The position numbers and the translations under genes are program-made. 64,000 nucleotides of DNA from Porphyra umbilicalis (taxonomy: Eukaryota; Rhodophyta; Bangiophyceae; Bangiales; Bangiaceae), in assembly GCA_002049455.2 (NCBI GenBank), contig KV919026.1, positions 1 through 64,000 of the forward strand. The letters run 5' to 3'. This document shows positions 11,136-21,999 of this stretch, piece after piece (position 1 is the first letter of the stretch; each line of letters begins with the position of its first letter). A model generated the notes under the pieces. The model was given only the letters and a program-made list of their open reading frames with translations, was not told the DNA's origin and did no database searches.

Positions 11136-12627
11136 TAGTCGACGATGCGGCCGTGTGATCGATAGAGGAGACTGGCGAGCATGGGCTGTGTCCGTAGCGG
11201 GTCTCTTGCTCTTTTACTGTCGCCCCCGCCGCTGCTTGCAGCACCAACCGGACAGCCGGCCGCCCACGGGGCCGCCGTCCATCCTCTCCCCCCCCACCCC
11301 CCTCCTTTCCCGCCCGACGGCTTCCGGCAACACTGCTGGCGGCACCTAGGCACAAGCCCCCCCCCGCGCCCCCTTCTCCGTCGCCGGTCGGCCTCGCCCC
11401 CCCGCACCCCCCTCCTTACTCGTCCGTCGACCGGCAACACAGCTTGTGGGACCTTGGCACCCCCCCCCCCCCCGCGGCCCCTCTCCGGTCCCACGGCCAC
11501 CGCCGCCCTCCCCTGGTCGCGTCGGACGCCGCCACCGGCCCCCTCCACGCGAAGGTTGCCGCGTCGGCCATCCCTTTGGGCGTGCCGGTGTTGCTCTCGC
11601 ACACCGCTGCCGCCATCTCGACCGCCGCCGTGGGGAGCCACCATCGTCGTCGCCGTCGCCGCTGACGCTCGACCTTGTGGGCGAACGCTGACGCTCGACC
11701 TTGTGGAAGAAGGCGGCGGCGGTTCCAGCTGTGAGGGCGCACCACTCATCGTACCCTTAACGCTCGTGCTGCCGGTGGGGGGGGGGGGATTCCGGCCACC
11801 AGCTCGGCCGTGGGGCTTTACCGCTCACTTCGGCCGCCTCCGTCACCGCCGCTTACCGCCGCCGCCTCTACCGCCGGCGGGGCGCCGCCACCGCTGTCGA
11901 CCGGCACGTCGCCGGAACAAGCCCGACGCGCCGCCGCCCGGACGGAGACGCGCGCAGCGCCGTCGAGTGCGCGGCGAAGGCGGTCGTGTGGGTCTCTGGC
12001 GCCTCGGCACTCAACTCAGCGGTAGCCACGTTGTTCCGAACGCCGCGCGTTTCGAGGCTGGTACCCGACGCCGGCGCTTCGACTCTCCACGCGGCAAGCG
12101 TTGCATCTGCCTGCCCGCCGCGTGGGTCGGTCGGTATTGGTCCTCGACGCCGCCACCGCCGCCGCCGCCGGCCCCGCCCTCGCCGCCACCCCCGCAACCA
12201 CGACCCCTCTCCGCCCTCGCCGCCTCCATCGAGCTGTCGTTGCGGTGGCAGCAGCTTTTTTTTGTGGCGGCGGCGTCGCCGGCGGCGGCGCTGGAGGCGG
12301 GGCAGGCTCAGTGGCGTCGGCGTCACCGCCAGCGGCGGGTGGCGCCATCCGTCCCGGCAAGCCCGCCCCCCGCCCCTGAGCCCGACGCGATGCTGCCGGC
12401 CGGGGCTCGCGCCCACCGCGCCGGCGTGTCCGCCCCGCCTCCCAGCACGTGACGCGACGCCGCCGGCGGTGCTGGAAGCGGTCGCGAAGGCGGTGCTCAA
12501 CGCTGCCGGGCCGTAGCAGGCAGCCGCCGCTGTGGCGACCGTCGTCCCCGCCGCCCACCGCCTCCTCCCAGTCGCTCGTCCCTCCCCCCCTGGTCGTGGT
12601 CCCGCTGCTCCTTTTTTTCCCCCACCC
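11136..12627. other. GC-rich stretch without a recognised gene
   Basis: About 1.5 kb of C- and G-rich sequence is open in several frames on both strands and has no family resemblance that I can see. A 26-bp direct tandem repeat (cgctgacgctcgaccttgtg...) lies at about 11661-11712. A looser repeat, ccggcaacac followed by a C run, recurs near 11325 and 11432. It precedes the start of the ATPase relic. Confidence 0.4.
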
Positions 12628-15600
12628 ATGGCGGCGCGCGTCCGCCGCTACACCGTCACAGGCCACACGTGCGGCCGCTGCGTCGGGCGCTTCTCGGCCG
12701 CCGTCGGCGCCATGCCCGGCGTTGCCGCCGTCGACGTGGCCCTCGCGTCGGGCGCCATGGCCGTCATCTACGCGTACCCGCCCGTCGCGACGGCGCCGAC
12801 CGCGGCGGCGGCGGTGGCGGCGGCGGTGGCGGGCGTCTGCAAGGCCGCAACGCCGGTGGCGGCGGCCGCCGCCGCAGCCACCAACGACGCGGCGTCGTGC
12901 ACGGCGTTTACGGTGGCGGGCATGACGTGCGGGCGTTGCGTGGCGGTCGTGCGCGACGCGGTCGCTGCCGTGGACGGCGTGGCGGCCATCGCCGTCGACC
13001 TCCCGTCGGCGACCATGGTCGTCATGTGGGCGCCGGCGGCGGCGGCGTTGTCGTCGCCACCGCCGCGCGTCGTTGCGGGTTGCGCGCGGTATCGGGCATC
13101 GGCAAGACGGCGACGACGGCGGAGACGGTGGCGGCGGCGGCGGCTGCGGCGCCGCCGCCCGTCGGCGCGTCGGCGCGCTCTGTGAAACGCGGCCGCCGCG
13201 CGGCCGGTGCGCCGCGTCAAGCGCCGCCGCGTGCGCCGCTTCAACTGTGGGTGCGGTGCGGCCACGCGTGCTGCTTGTCAGACAGGGTGTTGCCGACGGA
13301 CGTCGGGGTGGTTGTCACGCAGCGCCTCGTCGAGGCGCCGCCCTCGTCGCTACCTGCGTCGGCAAGACCGAGTCGACGCTGACCGCCCTCCCGGGCGCGT
13401 CTTCCGCGCGCTTCAATCTCCTCGCCGGCCGCGCGGCGGTGACGGTCACCGACGCGGGCCTCCTCGAACGAACGGCGCTGGCCGCCGCGCTCGACCGCGT
13501 CGGCTACACCGCCACCGTGACGGCGCGCGGCGACGCGGCGGCGGGGCGCGGCGCCGCCGACGTGGCGAAGTTGCGGATTGCCACTCCCGCCGCCGCCGCC
13601 GAGGTGGTGGGGCTGCTCCGCCGCATGGACGGGGTGGCTGCCGCACAGGCGCTTGTGGGGGGGGTGCCGGCCGACGAAGATGGAGGTGCGGGCGGCGAGC
13701 AGACGGGCGGCTCCGGCCGCTGTTGCGGTTTCTTCTGCCGCCGCTGCTGCCGCCAACGCGCGCCGTGACGTACACTCTTCAAGGTTGTGGCGGCACGGCT
13801 ACCGCTGCACCCGCCTCGGCCGACAGGGCGCGCTGCAGACGCAGTTGCCGCCACGGCTGTCGACGCGCGACGTGGCGGTGGCGGCGGCACGCGCAGTGGC
13901 AACAAAGAACAAGCGGAAGCGGACAGCAGGTCTGCTCGGCCGCGCCGTCGCATGCGGCCTCGTCCGCCCCCGCCCTCCCCTCCACCGCCCCTCTCCCTCA
14001 CCACCCCCCATGTCCCCCCAACACCGCTGCCCCTCCGATTGCGGGGGGAGGGGCCGCCTGGGGGGGGGGGGGGGGGGCTCGCCGCGCTCGCCGCGTCGGA
14101 CGCGGACTCGTCAGAGGAGGAGGGCGGCGGCGGGGCGGGCGCGGCGGCTGCGCCGCGCGTGGGCGGCGGCGGCGACGGCGGCGGCTACGGAGGCGTCGGC
14201 GGTGGCCCGCTGTCGGCAGCGGCTGTGCCCGGCCGCAGCAGCAAAATCGGTGCGGTGAGGGCGTTTGAGGTGGCCACTCGCGGTCGCCTCCCGCTTACTG
14301 TGACGAGCGCTGCGGCGGTCACGGCGGGCGCTGCAGGCTGTGACGTGCAAACGTCCCTGCACGCCGCCGGCCGACACTACCTCGCGATTTGCCGTTTTCC
14401 GTCGGTCTTCACGGTCCCCCTTTTGGTAGTGACCATGGTCGTGCGCCGCGTGCCCGCCGCGGCGGCGGTGCTCGACGCGTCGCTCGCGGCTTCGCGACGC
14501 GGGCTGCTCATGGACGTGACCGCGTGGGCGCTCGCCACCCCCGTCCAGGCTGTGGCCGGCGCCGGCTTTTACCGCGGCGCGTGGTACACCCTTCGCCGCC
14601 GCCGCGCGTCGATGGACGTGCTCACTGCGCTCGGCACGTCGGTGGCGTACGTCTTTTCTGCCACGGTCGTTGCGCTCAACGCGACGCGGCCGGTGGGGGC
14701 GTGGTTGGTGGAAGGGACAGTGTTTGAGACGGCCGCCCTGCTGCTCATGATTGTGCTGACGATTGTGGTCTTTGGCAAGTGGCTCGAGCCCCTCGCCAAG
14801 GGGCGCACCGCCGCGGTGGTGTCGGCGCTCGCCGCGCTCGCCCCGTCGACGGGGACGGTGCCGGCGCCGGGCGGCCGCGCCGTCGCTGCCGACGGGGTGC
14901 CCATTGGGCTCTCGTCGCCGGGGGATGTGGTGTGGGTGCGGCCGGGCGCGAGCTTTCCCGTCGACGGGATGGTGCCCGGCGCCGGCGCGGCCGACGGTGA
15001 GGCGCACTGCAGCGGCGGTGGCGCCAGCGGTCGCGCGCCGACGCCAGCGGCCACCCCGCTGTCGGTCGACGAGTCGATGCTCACGGGGGAGGCGCGGCCG
15101 GCCGCGAAGACCCCCGGCGACGAGGTTTATGTGGGATACCTTAACGCGGCGGCCGCCCTGGCGGTCGTCCGCATCACGGCTGCGGGCGAGGACGGCGTCC
15201 TTCGCGGCATCATGGCCCTCGTCAAAGAGGCGCAGACGGCGCGCGCGCCGATTGAGGCGGTTGCCGACCGCGTCATCGAGGTGTTTGTGCCTGCCGTCGT
15301 TGCGTATGCGGGCGCCACGTTTGCCGTGTGGTACGGCCTGGCCGCCAGCGGGGCCTTCCCCTCCTCGCGGACGGCGGCCGAGGGGGACGTGCTCTTTGCG
15401 CTCCTCTTTGCGCTTGCCGTGATTTTCATTGCGTGTCTGTCTGCGCTCGGCCACGCAACGCCGTCGGTGGTGATGGTCGCGACTGCCGTTGACGCGTCGC
15501 GGAACGGCATCCTTTTCAAGGGGGGGGGGGAGGCGCTGCAGGCGGTGGGGTGGCTCGGCGTCGTCCCCTTTGGCAAGACGGGCACGTTGACCGAGGGCAA

Positions 15601-16360
15601 GCCCCGCGTCACAGGTGCCGTCCGCTTGGACGGCGTCGCCGCCGACGGCGCGCGCGGTCCTGCCGACGTGGCGCTGTCAGACGCCACGTGGTCCGCCCTC
15701 GCCGCCGCCGAAGCCGTGTCGGGGCGCCTGCTCGCGCGCGCGCTCGTCGCGCAAGTGCGTGAGGGTGTCGGCGTGGCGGCCGACGGGGCGGGCGTCGTCG
15801 ATTCTGGGGCCGCCTCCGGCCGGGAGATCGTCACCACCCTCACCGACGGCCGCGTCGCTGCCGTCGGCTGCCGCTCGTGGATGGCCGACCGCTCGCCGAC
15901 GTGGGCGCCCTCGCCGGCGACGGCCGCCGACCTGACTGCGTGGGCGGTCCGCGGCGCGATGGTCGTCCTCATCTCCATTGACGGCACGCAGACGGCGGCG
16001 GTGGCGATTTAAGACACTCTCCGTCCGGACGAGGCGGCCGTCGTCGCGCACCTCACGCGGTCGGGCATGGCCGTGTGGGTCGTGGCGGGCGCGTTGCCGT
16101 GGGCAAAGACGGTCGCTGTCCCCGCCGCGCGCGACGCGCTGCCGCCCGCGTCCCGCTACCGCCGTGTTGCGTTTGTCGGCGACGGAATCAATGAAGCGGT
16201 AGCGCTCGCCGCCGCGGACGTTGGCGTGGCGATGGGCGCCGTCTCGGCGTCGGCGACGGAGAGTGCAGGCGTGGTGCTCGTGCGCTCGGCGCTCGCCGAC
16301 GTGGCTGAGGCGGCGGATATGGCGGCGGTCGCGTCCCAGCAGCAGCAGCACGAACAGTAG
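12628..16360 (+). pseudogene. Degenerate heavy-metal P1B-type ATPase (copper ATPase-like)
   Basis: Two metal-binding (HMA) domains with GHTCGRC and GMTCGRC start at about 12655 and 12910. After a frame change, a third HMA-like domain with CGKTES follows at about 13350. The membrane and pump body runs from about 14270 with the actuator motif LTGEARP. Membrane transport by the family needs a CPC-type motif and a phosphorylated Asp in DKTGT. Here these read CLSALGHATP (15433) and FGKTGTLTEG (15569), so the second Cys and the Asp are gone. The SEHP motif is absent and the hinge is GDGINE (16178) instead of GDGIND. In-frame stops occur at 13766 and 16010. The last helices are missing where a CAG microsatellite begins. 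Proteins of this family export Cu or similar ions; this copy cannot pump. It lies within the giant transposon. Confidence 0.85.
13717..14035 (+). repeat. Copy 1 of a 319-bp inverted duplication (partner at 37.6-37.9 kb)
   Basis: This segment, between the third HMA-like domain and the membrane part of the ATPase relic, recurs in inverted orientation at 37593-37910 with high identity (shared landmark ccgctgttgc at one end and tgttggggggacatgg, read on the other strand, at the other end). Both copies lie inside the giant transposon, 24 kb apart. An 18-base G tract follows at 14060-14077. Confidence 0.75.
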
Positions 16361-16560
16361 CAACAACATGAGCACCGACGACGACAACGTCAACGCAGCA
16401 GCAGCAAAAGCAACAGCAGCACAAACGACACAACAGCATCATGAGAAACAACAGCAGCAGCATTGTCAGCAGCAACAACACCATCAACATCAACAGCAGC
16501 AGCATTGTCAGCAGCAACATCCTCATCAACATCAGCAGCAGAAGCAGCCACCCTCAGGAC
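16337..16560 (+). repeat. CAG/CAA microsatellite
   Basis: Imperfect CAG, CAA and CAT triplets run for about 220 bp. They include a roughly 48-bp higher-order unit (cagcagcattgtcagcagca) present twice. Read forward it would give a Gln/His-rich peptide. It abuts the truncated end of the ATPase relic. A shorter CAG/CAA run recurs near 16740-16765. Confidence 0.85.
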
Positions 16561-16699
16561 AAGCGCTTGAGCCACCACGAGGGCTCTGCCTGCAGCATCT
16601 GCCGCAGGAGGCTCTCGTGGAGCACCAGGCACAACACGAAACGCCGCAGGCACCCTATAAACGCACCTTAAGTGCACCTTGCAGTGAGTGCAGATGAAG

Positions 16700-17940
16700 C
16701 ACGAAAAAACAGCGGCGGCCACTTCCCAGCCGCTGCCTCCGAGCAGCAGCAACAGCAACAGCAGTCGGCGGCTCCCGCCGCCGTCGTCGCCGCTGCCGGC
16801 CCAAAATGTCTACAACAAGAGGCTGCCGCGCTGAAGCCAGAGGGCTAGGCGGGGCCCCAAGAACCGACGCTCGAGCCGACCCCGCCCCAGTTTAAACCGC
16901 TGCACGGCGTCGCTGCCGTGGCGGCTACGACAGCCGCCGCCTAGACGCGTCGGCGGCGGCACCGCCGGGGGGGGGTGGTCGCGGGCACCGCCCGGGCGGG
17001 GACGCCGAGCTATCCGGGTAGTCTGCCGGCGGCCAAAGCGTCGGCGGCGGCGAATGCACGTCAATTTGTCGGCGATGGGCGGAGCCATGGCGCGCCCGGT
17101 GGCGCTGGCGGCGGGGGTTGCCAAAGCGCAGAAGTCGGCGCTCTGACCGCCCATTTACGGCCGCAGTACGGCCGGCGGCCCGGCGCCACCGCGCCGCCTC
17201 GGCGGGGGCGGCGCCGGGGGGTTGGGGCGTGGGCACCGCCGGGACGGTGACGCCGATCCTGCTACGCTTTTGGCCGGCGGCAATTCCGGGCCTGCCCGCC
17301 GGTTCGCCATCTGCAAGAGAGGCAGTGGCGAAGGCGCCGACCTCAAATGTGCGTCCAGCCGCCGGCGAGGGACCGAGACAAGGCGCTCCCAGTGGTGGCG
17401 GCGGCGGGGGTAGCCAAGGCGCAGACGTCAGCGCTTCCGCCGTCCATTGGCGGCGGCAGCACGGCGGCGGCGCGGAGCCGAATTGCGGTTGGCGCCGCGT
17501 GGGTGGCGGCGCGGGCCAAGCGCCCCTTGTCGGGGGGGGGGTTGAAGCGGCGCTGGCACTCGCCACGGCGGGTGCCGTAGCCTCTTGCGCGCCACCACTA
17601 CCGCTGGCGACGGAGGCGCGGAGCGCGTGCGGCAGACGCCACCGCCGCTGCCGTGGGCGTGCCTGTCATGACTTGAGCCGTGCACACGTCGCGGCGGCTG
17701 CGGCGGCGGCGGCCGCCGGCAGGGGCTTCATGGCCGGCGGTGCCGGTGGTCGCGGCGGCGGGCCGGGCGGCAGCCGGCAGCGGCGGTGGGGTGTGCGGGA
17801 GCCAGTTCTGGTAGCGGTGGTGGTCGAAAAGGCAAAAGGCACCAGTCAGTTTAATGATCTTGGACCCAGTACACTCCCCCTACTGGGCACCATCATAGTA
17901 CGGGTGGGTCGACACGCAGCTGCTGCAAGCAAGCGCAGTT
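16700..17940. repeat. GC-rich region with an imperfect ~290-bp tandem duplication
   Basis: No gene was recognised. Landmarks such as gttgccaaagcgcagaag (17117) and gtagccaaggcgcagacg (17410) recur about 293 bp apart, with looser similarity on either side. This suggests an old tandem duplication. Long frames are open here on both strands and look like compositional artefacts (Ala/Gly/Arg-rich). Confidence 0.4.
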
Positions 17941-17981
17941 AGCGTGTGCTCCGAGCAATATGGGTACTTGGTCTTGTCGTT

Positions 17982-18833
17982 CTACAGCTCCCAGCGCGAC
18001 CAAAAGAAGTCGACCACCGCGTCTAGCATGTCGACAAACACGCTCATGGCCTCAGAGGGCATGGGGTACTCGTTGGGCTCGCGAAACGTGGAGGTGAAAA
18101 AGCACAGCAGACCGCGCTGGGTGAAGCATCCAAAAGGCACCGGGTTCAGGCTGGCGTCCATGCGGCCGCGCCAGTGGATGAGCGAGGCCACGTCCCTCTC
18201 AGGGCACATGGCCAGCATCAGATCGCCCGCCTTCCACAGGTCAGCACGGCAGAGTAAGAGACAAGCATCGCAATCGCGCTGCTCCAAGCGCACGTCGGGA
18301 TGCAGACGAAAACGCTGTACGACTGCGCCGTCCTCACGGGGTGAAGAGGGAGGGGCCGCCTCCATTGTGTACAGCTGCGGGAACGATGGGGGCTGCAGGC
18401 TGCTTGATGGCGCCGCCACGGGGAAAGCATGCACCGGAGATATTTTCACAGTGAGGTGCGCGCGCCGCTCGTGCCCCCGCAGCGGCGGCATCGCACAGTT
18501 GCACAGGGAGCCGCCACATTCGGCATCCTTGTCGCAATGTACGAGTGCGGGCAGCTGGCGACGGGGATGGGTGCGACGAAGGCCGCACTGGGACAATCGG
18601 GATGCATGCGTTGCGATATTCGTGTCAACTACGCACTTAACATGCTGTTGCGCTTCTGTGAGGCCCAGAGTTGGACACGGTTTGGAAACAGCTCGCCACG
18701 CAATCCAATTAGCGGCATTGCGTCGCGCTGTGCTTTTCTGTGTTCGCGCCATGAGGTCGTGACACACGTCTCGTGCGGTCAGCCAGCAGTGTTTTTGCTC
18801 TCCTGGGATTTCATGCCATGTGCGGCCCCTCAT
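17982..18833 (-). CDS. Hypothetical protein of 283 residues
   Basis: I do not recognise this protein. The C-terminal 110 residues have a balanced composition unlike the Arg/Ala/Pro-rich shadows nearby. They contain RDCDACLLLCRADLWKAGDL, then a run of aromatic and aliphatic residues ending FFWSRWEL. The middle has a short Cys cluster (CGGSLCNCAM). No signal peptide or membrane segment is evident. A weakly similar segment (ARKAADLILSFTPREGK against WKAGDLMLAMCPE) is encoded on the same strand at 19073-19426, which may be a diverged partial duplicate or another exon. A long frame is also open on the plus strand, so the strand choice is uncertain. It lies inside the giant transposon. Confidence 0.35.
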   Translation of the reverse strand: MRGRTWHEIPGEQKHCWLTARDVCHDLMARTQKSTARRNAANWIAWRAVSKPCPTLGLTEAQQHVKCVVDTNIATHASRLSQCGLRRTHPRRQLPALVHCDKDAECGGSLCNCAMPPLRGHERRAHLTVKISPVHAFPVAAPSSSLQPPSFPQLYTMEAAPPSSPREDGAVVQRFRLHPDVRLEQRDCDACLLLCRADLWKAGDLMLAMCPERDVASLIHWRGRMDASLNPVPFGCFTQRGLLCFFTSTFREPNEYPMPSEAMSVFVDMLDAVVDFFWSRWEL

Positions 18834-19072
18834 TGGCTCCTTATCTCAAACGCGACAGCTCAATGGCTGACGTGAGCGGGTCAGATCAGGCACCTGTTGT
18901 TTTCCTCAGATCACAGCGTGGACAGTGCCACCCCCTCGCATTAACTCGACAGGGCAGTACAGCATGATCGGTTCGAAAAGCGCTTATGAAAGTTTGGGCA
19001 GAAAGAAGCCGTGTTCGTGTGGCGCGTCCACGCTCGCGGTGATGTGGTTGTGGGTGCGCCCGCCTCATGCGT

Positions 19073-19426
19073 TCACAGCCTCTGGCTGTGATGTGCTTCT
19101 GGGGATGTGACCTCCAGAGCAGACGCGGCGAGGATGGCGGCCAAAGATAACGCTGCGAAAGGAGAGTTGTCTGTTCCTGCTGCCTCGCACATTTGCATAA
19201 ATCTCATGAACTTCCGTCCTCCCCTCATCCAAATGGACCTTGTGACGGAGCGCCCATGCCGGGGCCCATAAAAAAGTCGCGACCTAAGTTTTGTCGACCA
19301 CCACATTTTCAGCACGTCGCAGGGAAACTTTCCTTCACGAGGTGTAAAGCTCAGAATCAGATCAGCTGCCTTGCGGGCTTCTTCTCGTGCAGCTCCTCTT
19401 CTTCGGCACTGCGTGTCCCGTACCAC
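19073..19426 (-). CDS. Hypothetical coding fragment, weakly similar to the 17982-18833 protein
   Basis: The frame is open upstream of the first possible start and begins with an acidic Ser-rich stretch (SGDEDESS). It continues into ARKAADLILSFTPREGK and ends with an Ala/Leu-rich tail. It resembles, at low identity, the second half of the neighbouring minus-strand protein. No known domain was recognised. It may be an exon or a relic. Confidence 0.25.
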   Translation of the reverse strand: MVRDTQCRRRGAAREEARKAADLILSFTPREGKFPCDVLKMWWSTKLRSRLFYGPRHGRSVTRSIWMRGGRKFMRFMQMCEAAGTDNSPFAALSLAAILAASALEVTSPEAHHSQRL

Positions 19427-19461
19427 CGAGCTTTCATCCTCGTCACCGCTGGCTTCTCACG

Positions 19462-19923
19462 ATGTCTTCACCTGACACTCATTCGATGATACCACCTGCT
19501 TCTGAACCACCGGCAGCTTCTTCCGGAGCCGCTCCACCAGCCGACGAATTTTGTGCAACGTGCGGTGGAGGAGTGCCTCACCGCTCGCGCACAGACGATC
19601 GCGCTTCACAACATGTGCATGTCTCCGTCCGTATCGGTCCTTGTGCGGTTTCTTCGAGCGGCGCCGTCCCGCATGTTGGAGATAATGCATGGAAACAGGG
19701 AGCCCGTTGCGTATGTCCCTCGTCGCCGTGCGCCATCGGAGGAGGTGGGGTTCGAGTCCGAATTCCTCCTGGTGCCCGTGTGTGGTTCGAGTGTTCCTCT
19801 TGTGGTCTACTGTTCGGGTCTGCAGCAGACTTTGGTCGACATGAATGTGGTGCTCCTGGCAGCGGCGGCGTCGGAGGTTCCCCCAGGACGGGCAGCTTGG
19901 GGAGAGCCTCGTCAAGGACCTGA
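19462..19923 (+). CDS. Small putative zinc-finger protein (C2HC-like)
   Basis: An ATG at 19462 opens a frame of about 153 codons. Two possible zinc sites are visible: FCATCGGGVPHRS near the N-terminus and a finger-like FECSSCGLLFGSAADFGRHE followed by C near the C-terminus (C-x2-C, then H-x-C). The rest is Ser/Ala/Gly/Pro-rich. The composition of the finger is more convincing than any frame on the opposite strand. No family was recognised. It lies inside the giant transposon and may be an accessory nucleic-acid-binding protein, but evidence is thin. Confidence 0.35.
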   Translation: MSSPDTHSMIPPASEPPAASSGAAPPADEFCATCGGGVPHRSRTDDRASQHVHVSVRIGPCAVSSSGAVPHVGDNAWKQGARCVCPSSPCAIGGGGVRVRIPPGARVWFECSSCGLLFGSAADFGRHECGAPGSGGVGGSPRTGSLGRASSRT

Positions 19924-21999
19924 AAGGGGCACCGTTGGGTTGGCCCTGTTCCTGCAGCGGTGGATGCGGCCGAATCGGTAGCAGGCCTCCGAGCATCGTC
20001 AATGAGGCCGAAAAGGGCATTGCCCGAGTTAACCCGACGACGAGCGATGGTGATTAAGGCGGCCAAGGGCAGTCATTCGTGGAGGGGCAAGGGTGAAAGT
20101 GAATGCTCTGTGTATGGCGCGACGATGGTATGTGGTTCTGTTGAACGTTTGCCACTCTGTGGGGTGCGTATGGCTTGACGGTATTGTGTTGCGAAAGGCA
20201 ATGACTGTGTGCGGCGTGCGACAGTGGCAGGGAGGCCTGTCTGAGTGAGAATGGTGCTGAGGTGGCGTCGCCAGCGGTCTTCGCCAGGATTTGAGAAACA
20301 CACTCTGATGGATGGCGAGGCTTTCTTTGCTTGCGTGCGTGCCCCGCCATGGCCTGCTGTCATGGAGTTGTGCGGTTTATTTTTAGGACATCCGTGGCAC
20401 CGGGCAGCGTGTCTCTTGAGCCGCGGGTGGGTTGGCGCTGCTGGCGACGGCCGTCCGTTAAAGGCATGAGACTGGTGGAGTGTAATGGGCGGCGCAGGGA
20501 CAGAGGCGGGGGCGGCGATAATGGAACCCTGGGCGGCCGCCTTTTTTTGCTGGTCCTACCTTCCCTTTTGTGTTCCCCTCCACGGCGGGTGTTCCCGCAT
20601 CCGTCAACGGCGCTTCAGCAGACACCAGGATGAGGATTAGGTGCGGGGGACCGCAGGGGAGGCGTAGGTGCCGGAGGCAGTGCGAGGGGACGGAGAGGGG
20701 TCCGACTGCGGGTTGCGGGCACCTCGTTGGCGAGGTCATAGGTGGTTGCCGCGGGGACTATCCCCGGGGCAGAGGGAAGACGTGGGATTCTATTTAGTCC
20801 ATCTAGCCCAGGTGGAGTCGCAACACGCGGGTGGCGTGCATGTGCGCAGACGCAACGCGCCGTTGTTGGCTGGAGGCGATGGTCCAAGGATCTCCACGCC
20901 CGGCCAGTGCCACGCCTGGTCTTTTCCCGCGCAATTGTGCCTGTGGCACCCTCCTGCCACTGTTTGCTGAAGGCCGAACCGGGTCTGTCGTCGTGGCAAT
21001 GGCCATTGTGTCGCCTCCGCTGTGTCCCTTCACGCCACCGCCGCGGGCAGCCCTGCATCGACCTCGTCAACAGGCATGCCAACAGCAACGCCAAGTGCAG
21101 GTCGGGAGGGAGCTATCACATGATGCTTGTGGCGACCGTGACGCTGACAGCTTCTCTGCGACAAGCGCCGAGAACACGGCACAGCAGAGAGAAGCAGGAA
21201 AAGGACAGAGAGTGAAACCGTTTGACTTGTATGCCGCTCCACGTATCGAACCCCGGTCGGGCATGCGCCAGTTCGCACGTCGTCTCAGAACGCAGTCGAC
21301 AGATTGGACATGAGACATGCGTGGTCGTCGCAGGTTCGAAGGCGGCGGCAGCTGCAAAATATGTCGAGTATCCATGGCCAGTAAAGTTCTAGGATAGCGT
21401 TGGTGTCGATGACCGAGTCTTCATGGAGATTGCACAGTGACGAGTTGTGATGCTACAAGGGAAGGGATACCTCAAGACCGTCTGCGAACTGTTCGTAAAG
21501 ATATAGTGCGAGTCGCAGCAACGACAGGCGCGACCACTTTTGCGTATTGCCCATCGAGAGGCCAGAACGAATGTTCGCTCTTCTGCGGTGAGCCTCAAGT
21601 GATTCGTTCAGAGCGCAACGCGGCAGCGCGCACCATGCTCAGTCTGTCCCAAGTCGATGCGCACGACGAAGCCGGACACTTGTTCGAAAATACAGTGCTT
21701 TGCACTGGCATCGTGTATTTCCGGATCCCCGCATCGGTCGCGTACTTCTGGATCCCAGCGGCCCTCATGTCCACGTGCTTTTTGTCGACTGAGAACCGTC
21801 CCGATCGTCGAACGTTTTTCCAGAGCCTCGAATGCGTCAAATTTTTCTATCAGATCCCAGCACCTGTCACGGCCGTGAGGCCAGTAGCGCTCCAACGACT
21901 GTCCCATTATATGACTGGCCAGCATGGAGATCCACTTTCCACCGCCGATCTGGTGGGGACGGCGCCGATGACGTCGTCACTACCCCACTGACGGCCGAC
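19924..21999. other. Stretch without a confidently recognised gene
   Basis: About 2 kb of moderately GC-rich DNA holds only short overlapping frames on both strands. The best composition is on the minus strand at about 21600-21925 (SLERYWPHGRDRCWDLIEKF). It has no match that I can name and is probably a relic. A partial direct repeat (ggatccc...) occurs near 21720-21760. Confidence 0.3.

Noticed and set aside
17944-18762. Plus-strand 272-codon frame opposite the hypothetical minus-strand gene
   Set aside because: Its composition is irregular (Arg/Ser/Cys-rich without ordered segments). The minus strand gives the more protein-like C-terminus. The decision is weak.
21235-21275. tRNA-like B box on the minus strand (ggggttcgatac)
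   Set aside because: The A-box-like word lies only about 20 bases away, too close for a tRNA, and no acceptor stem forms.
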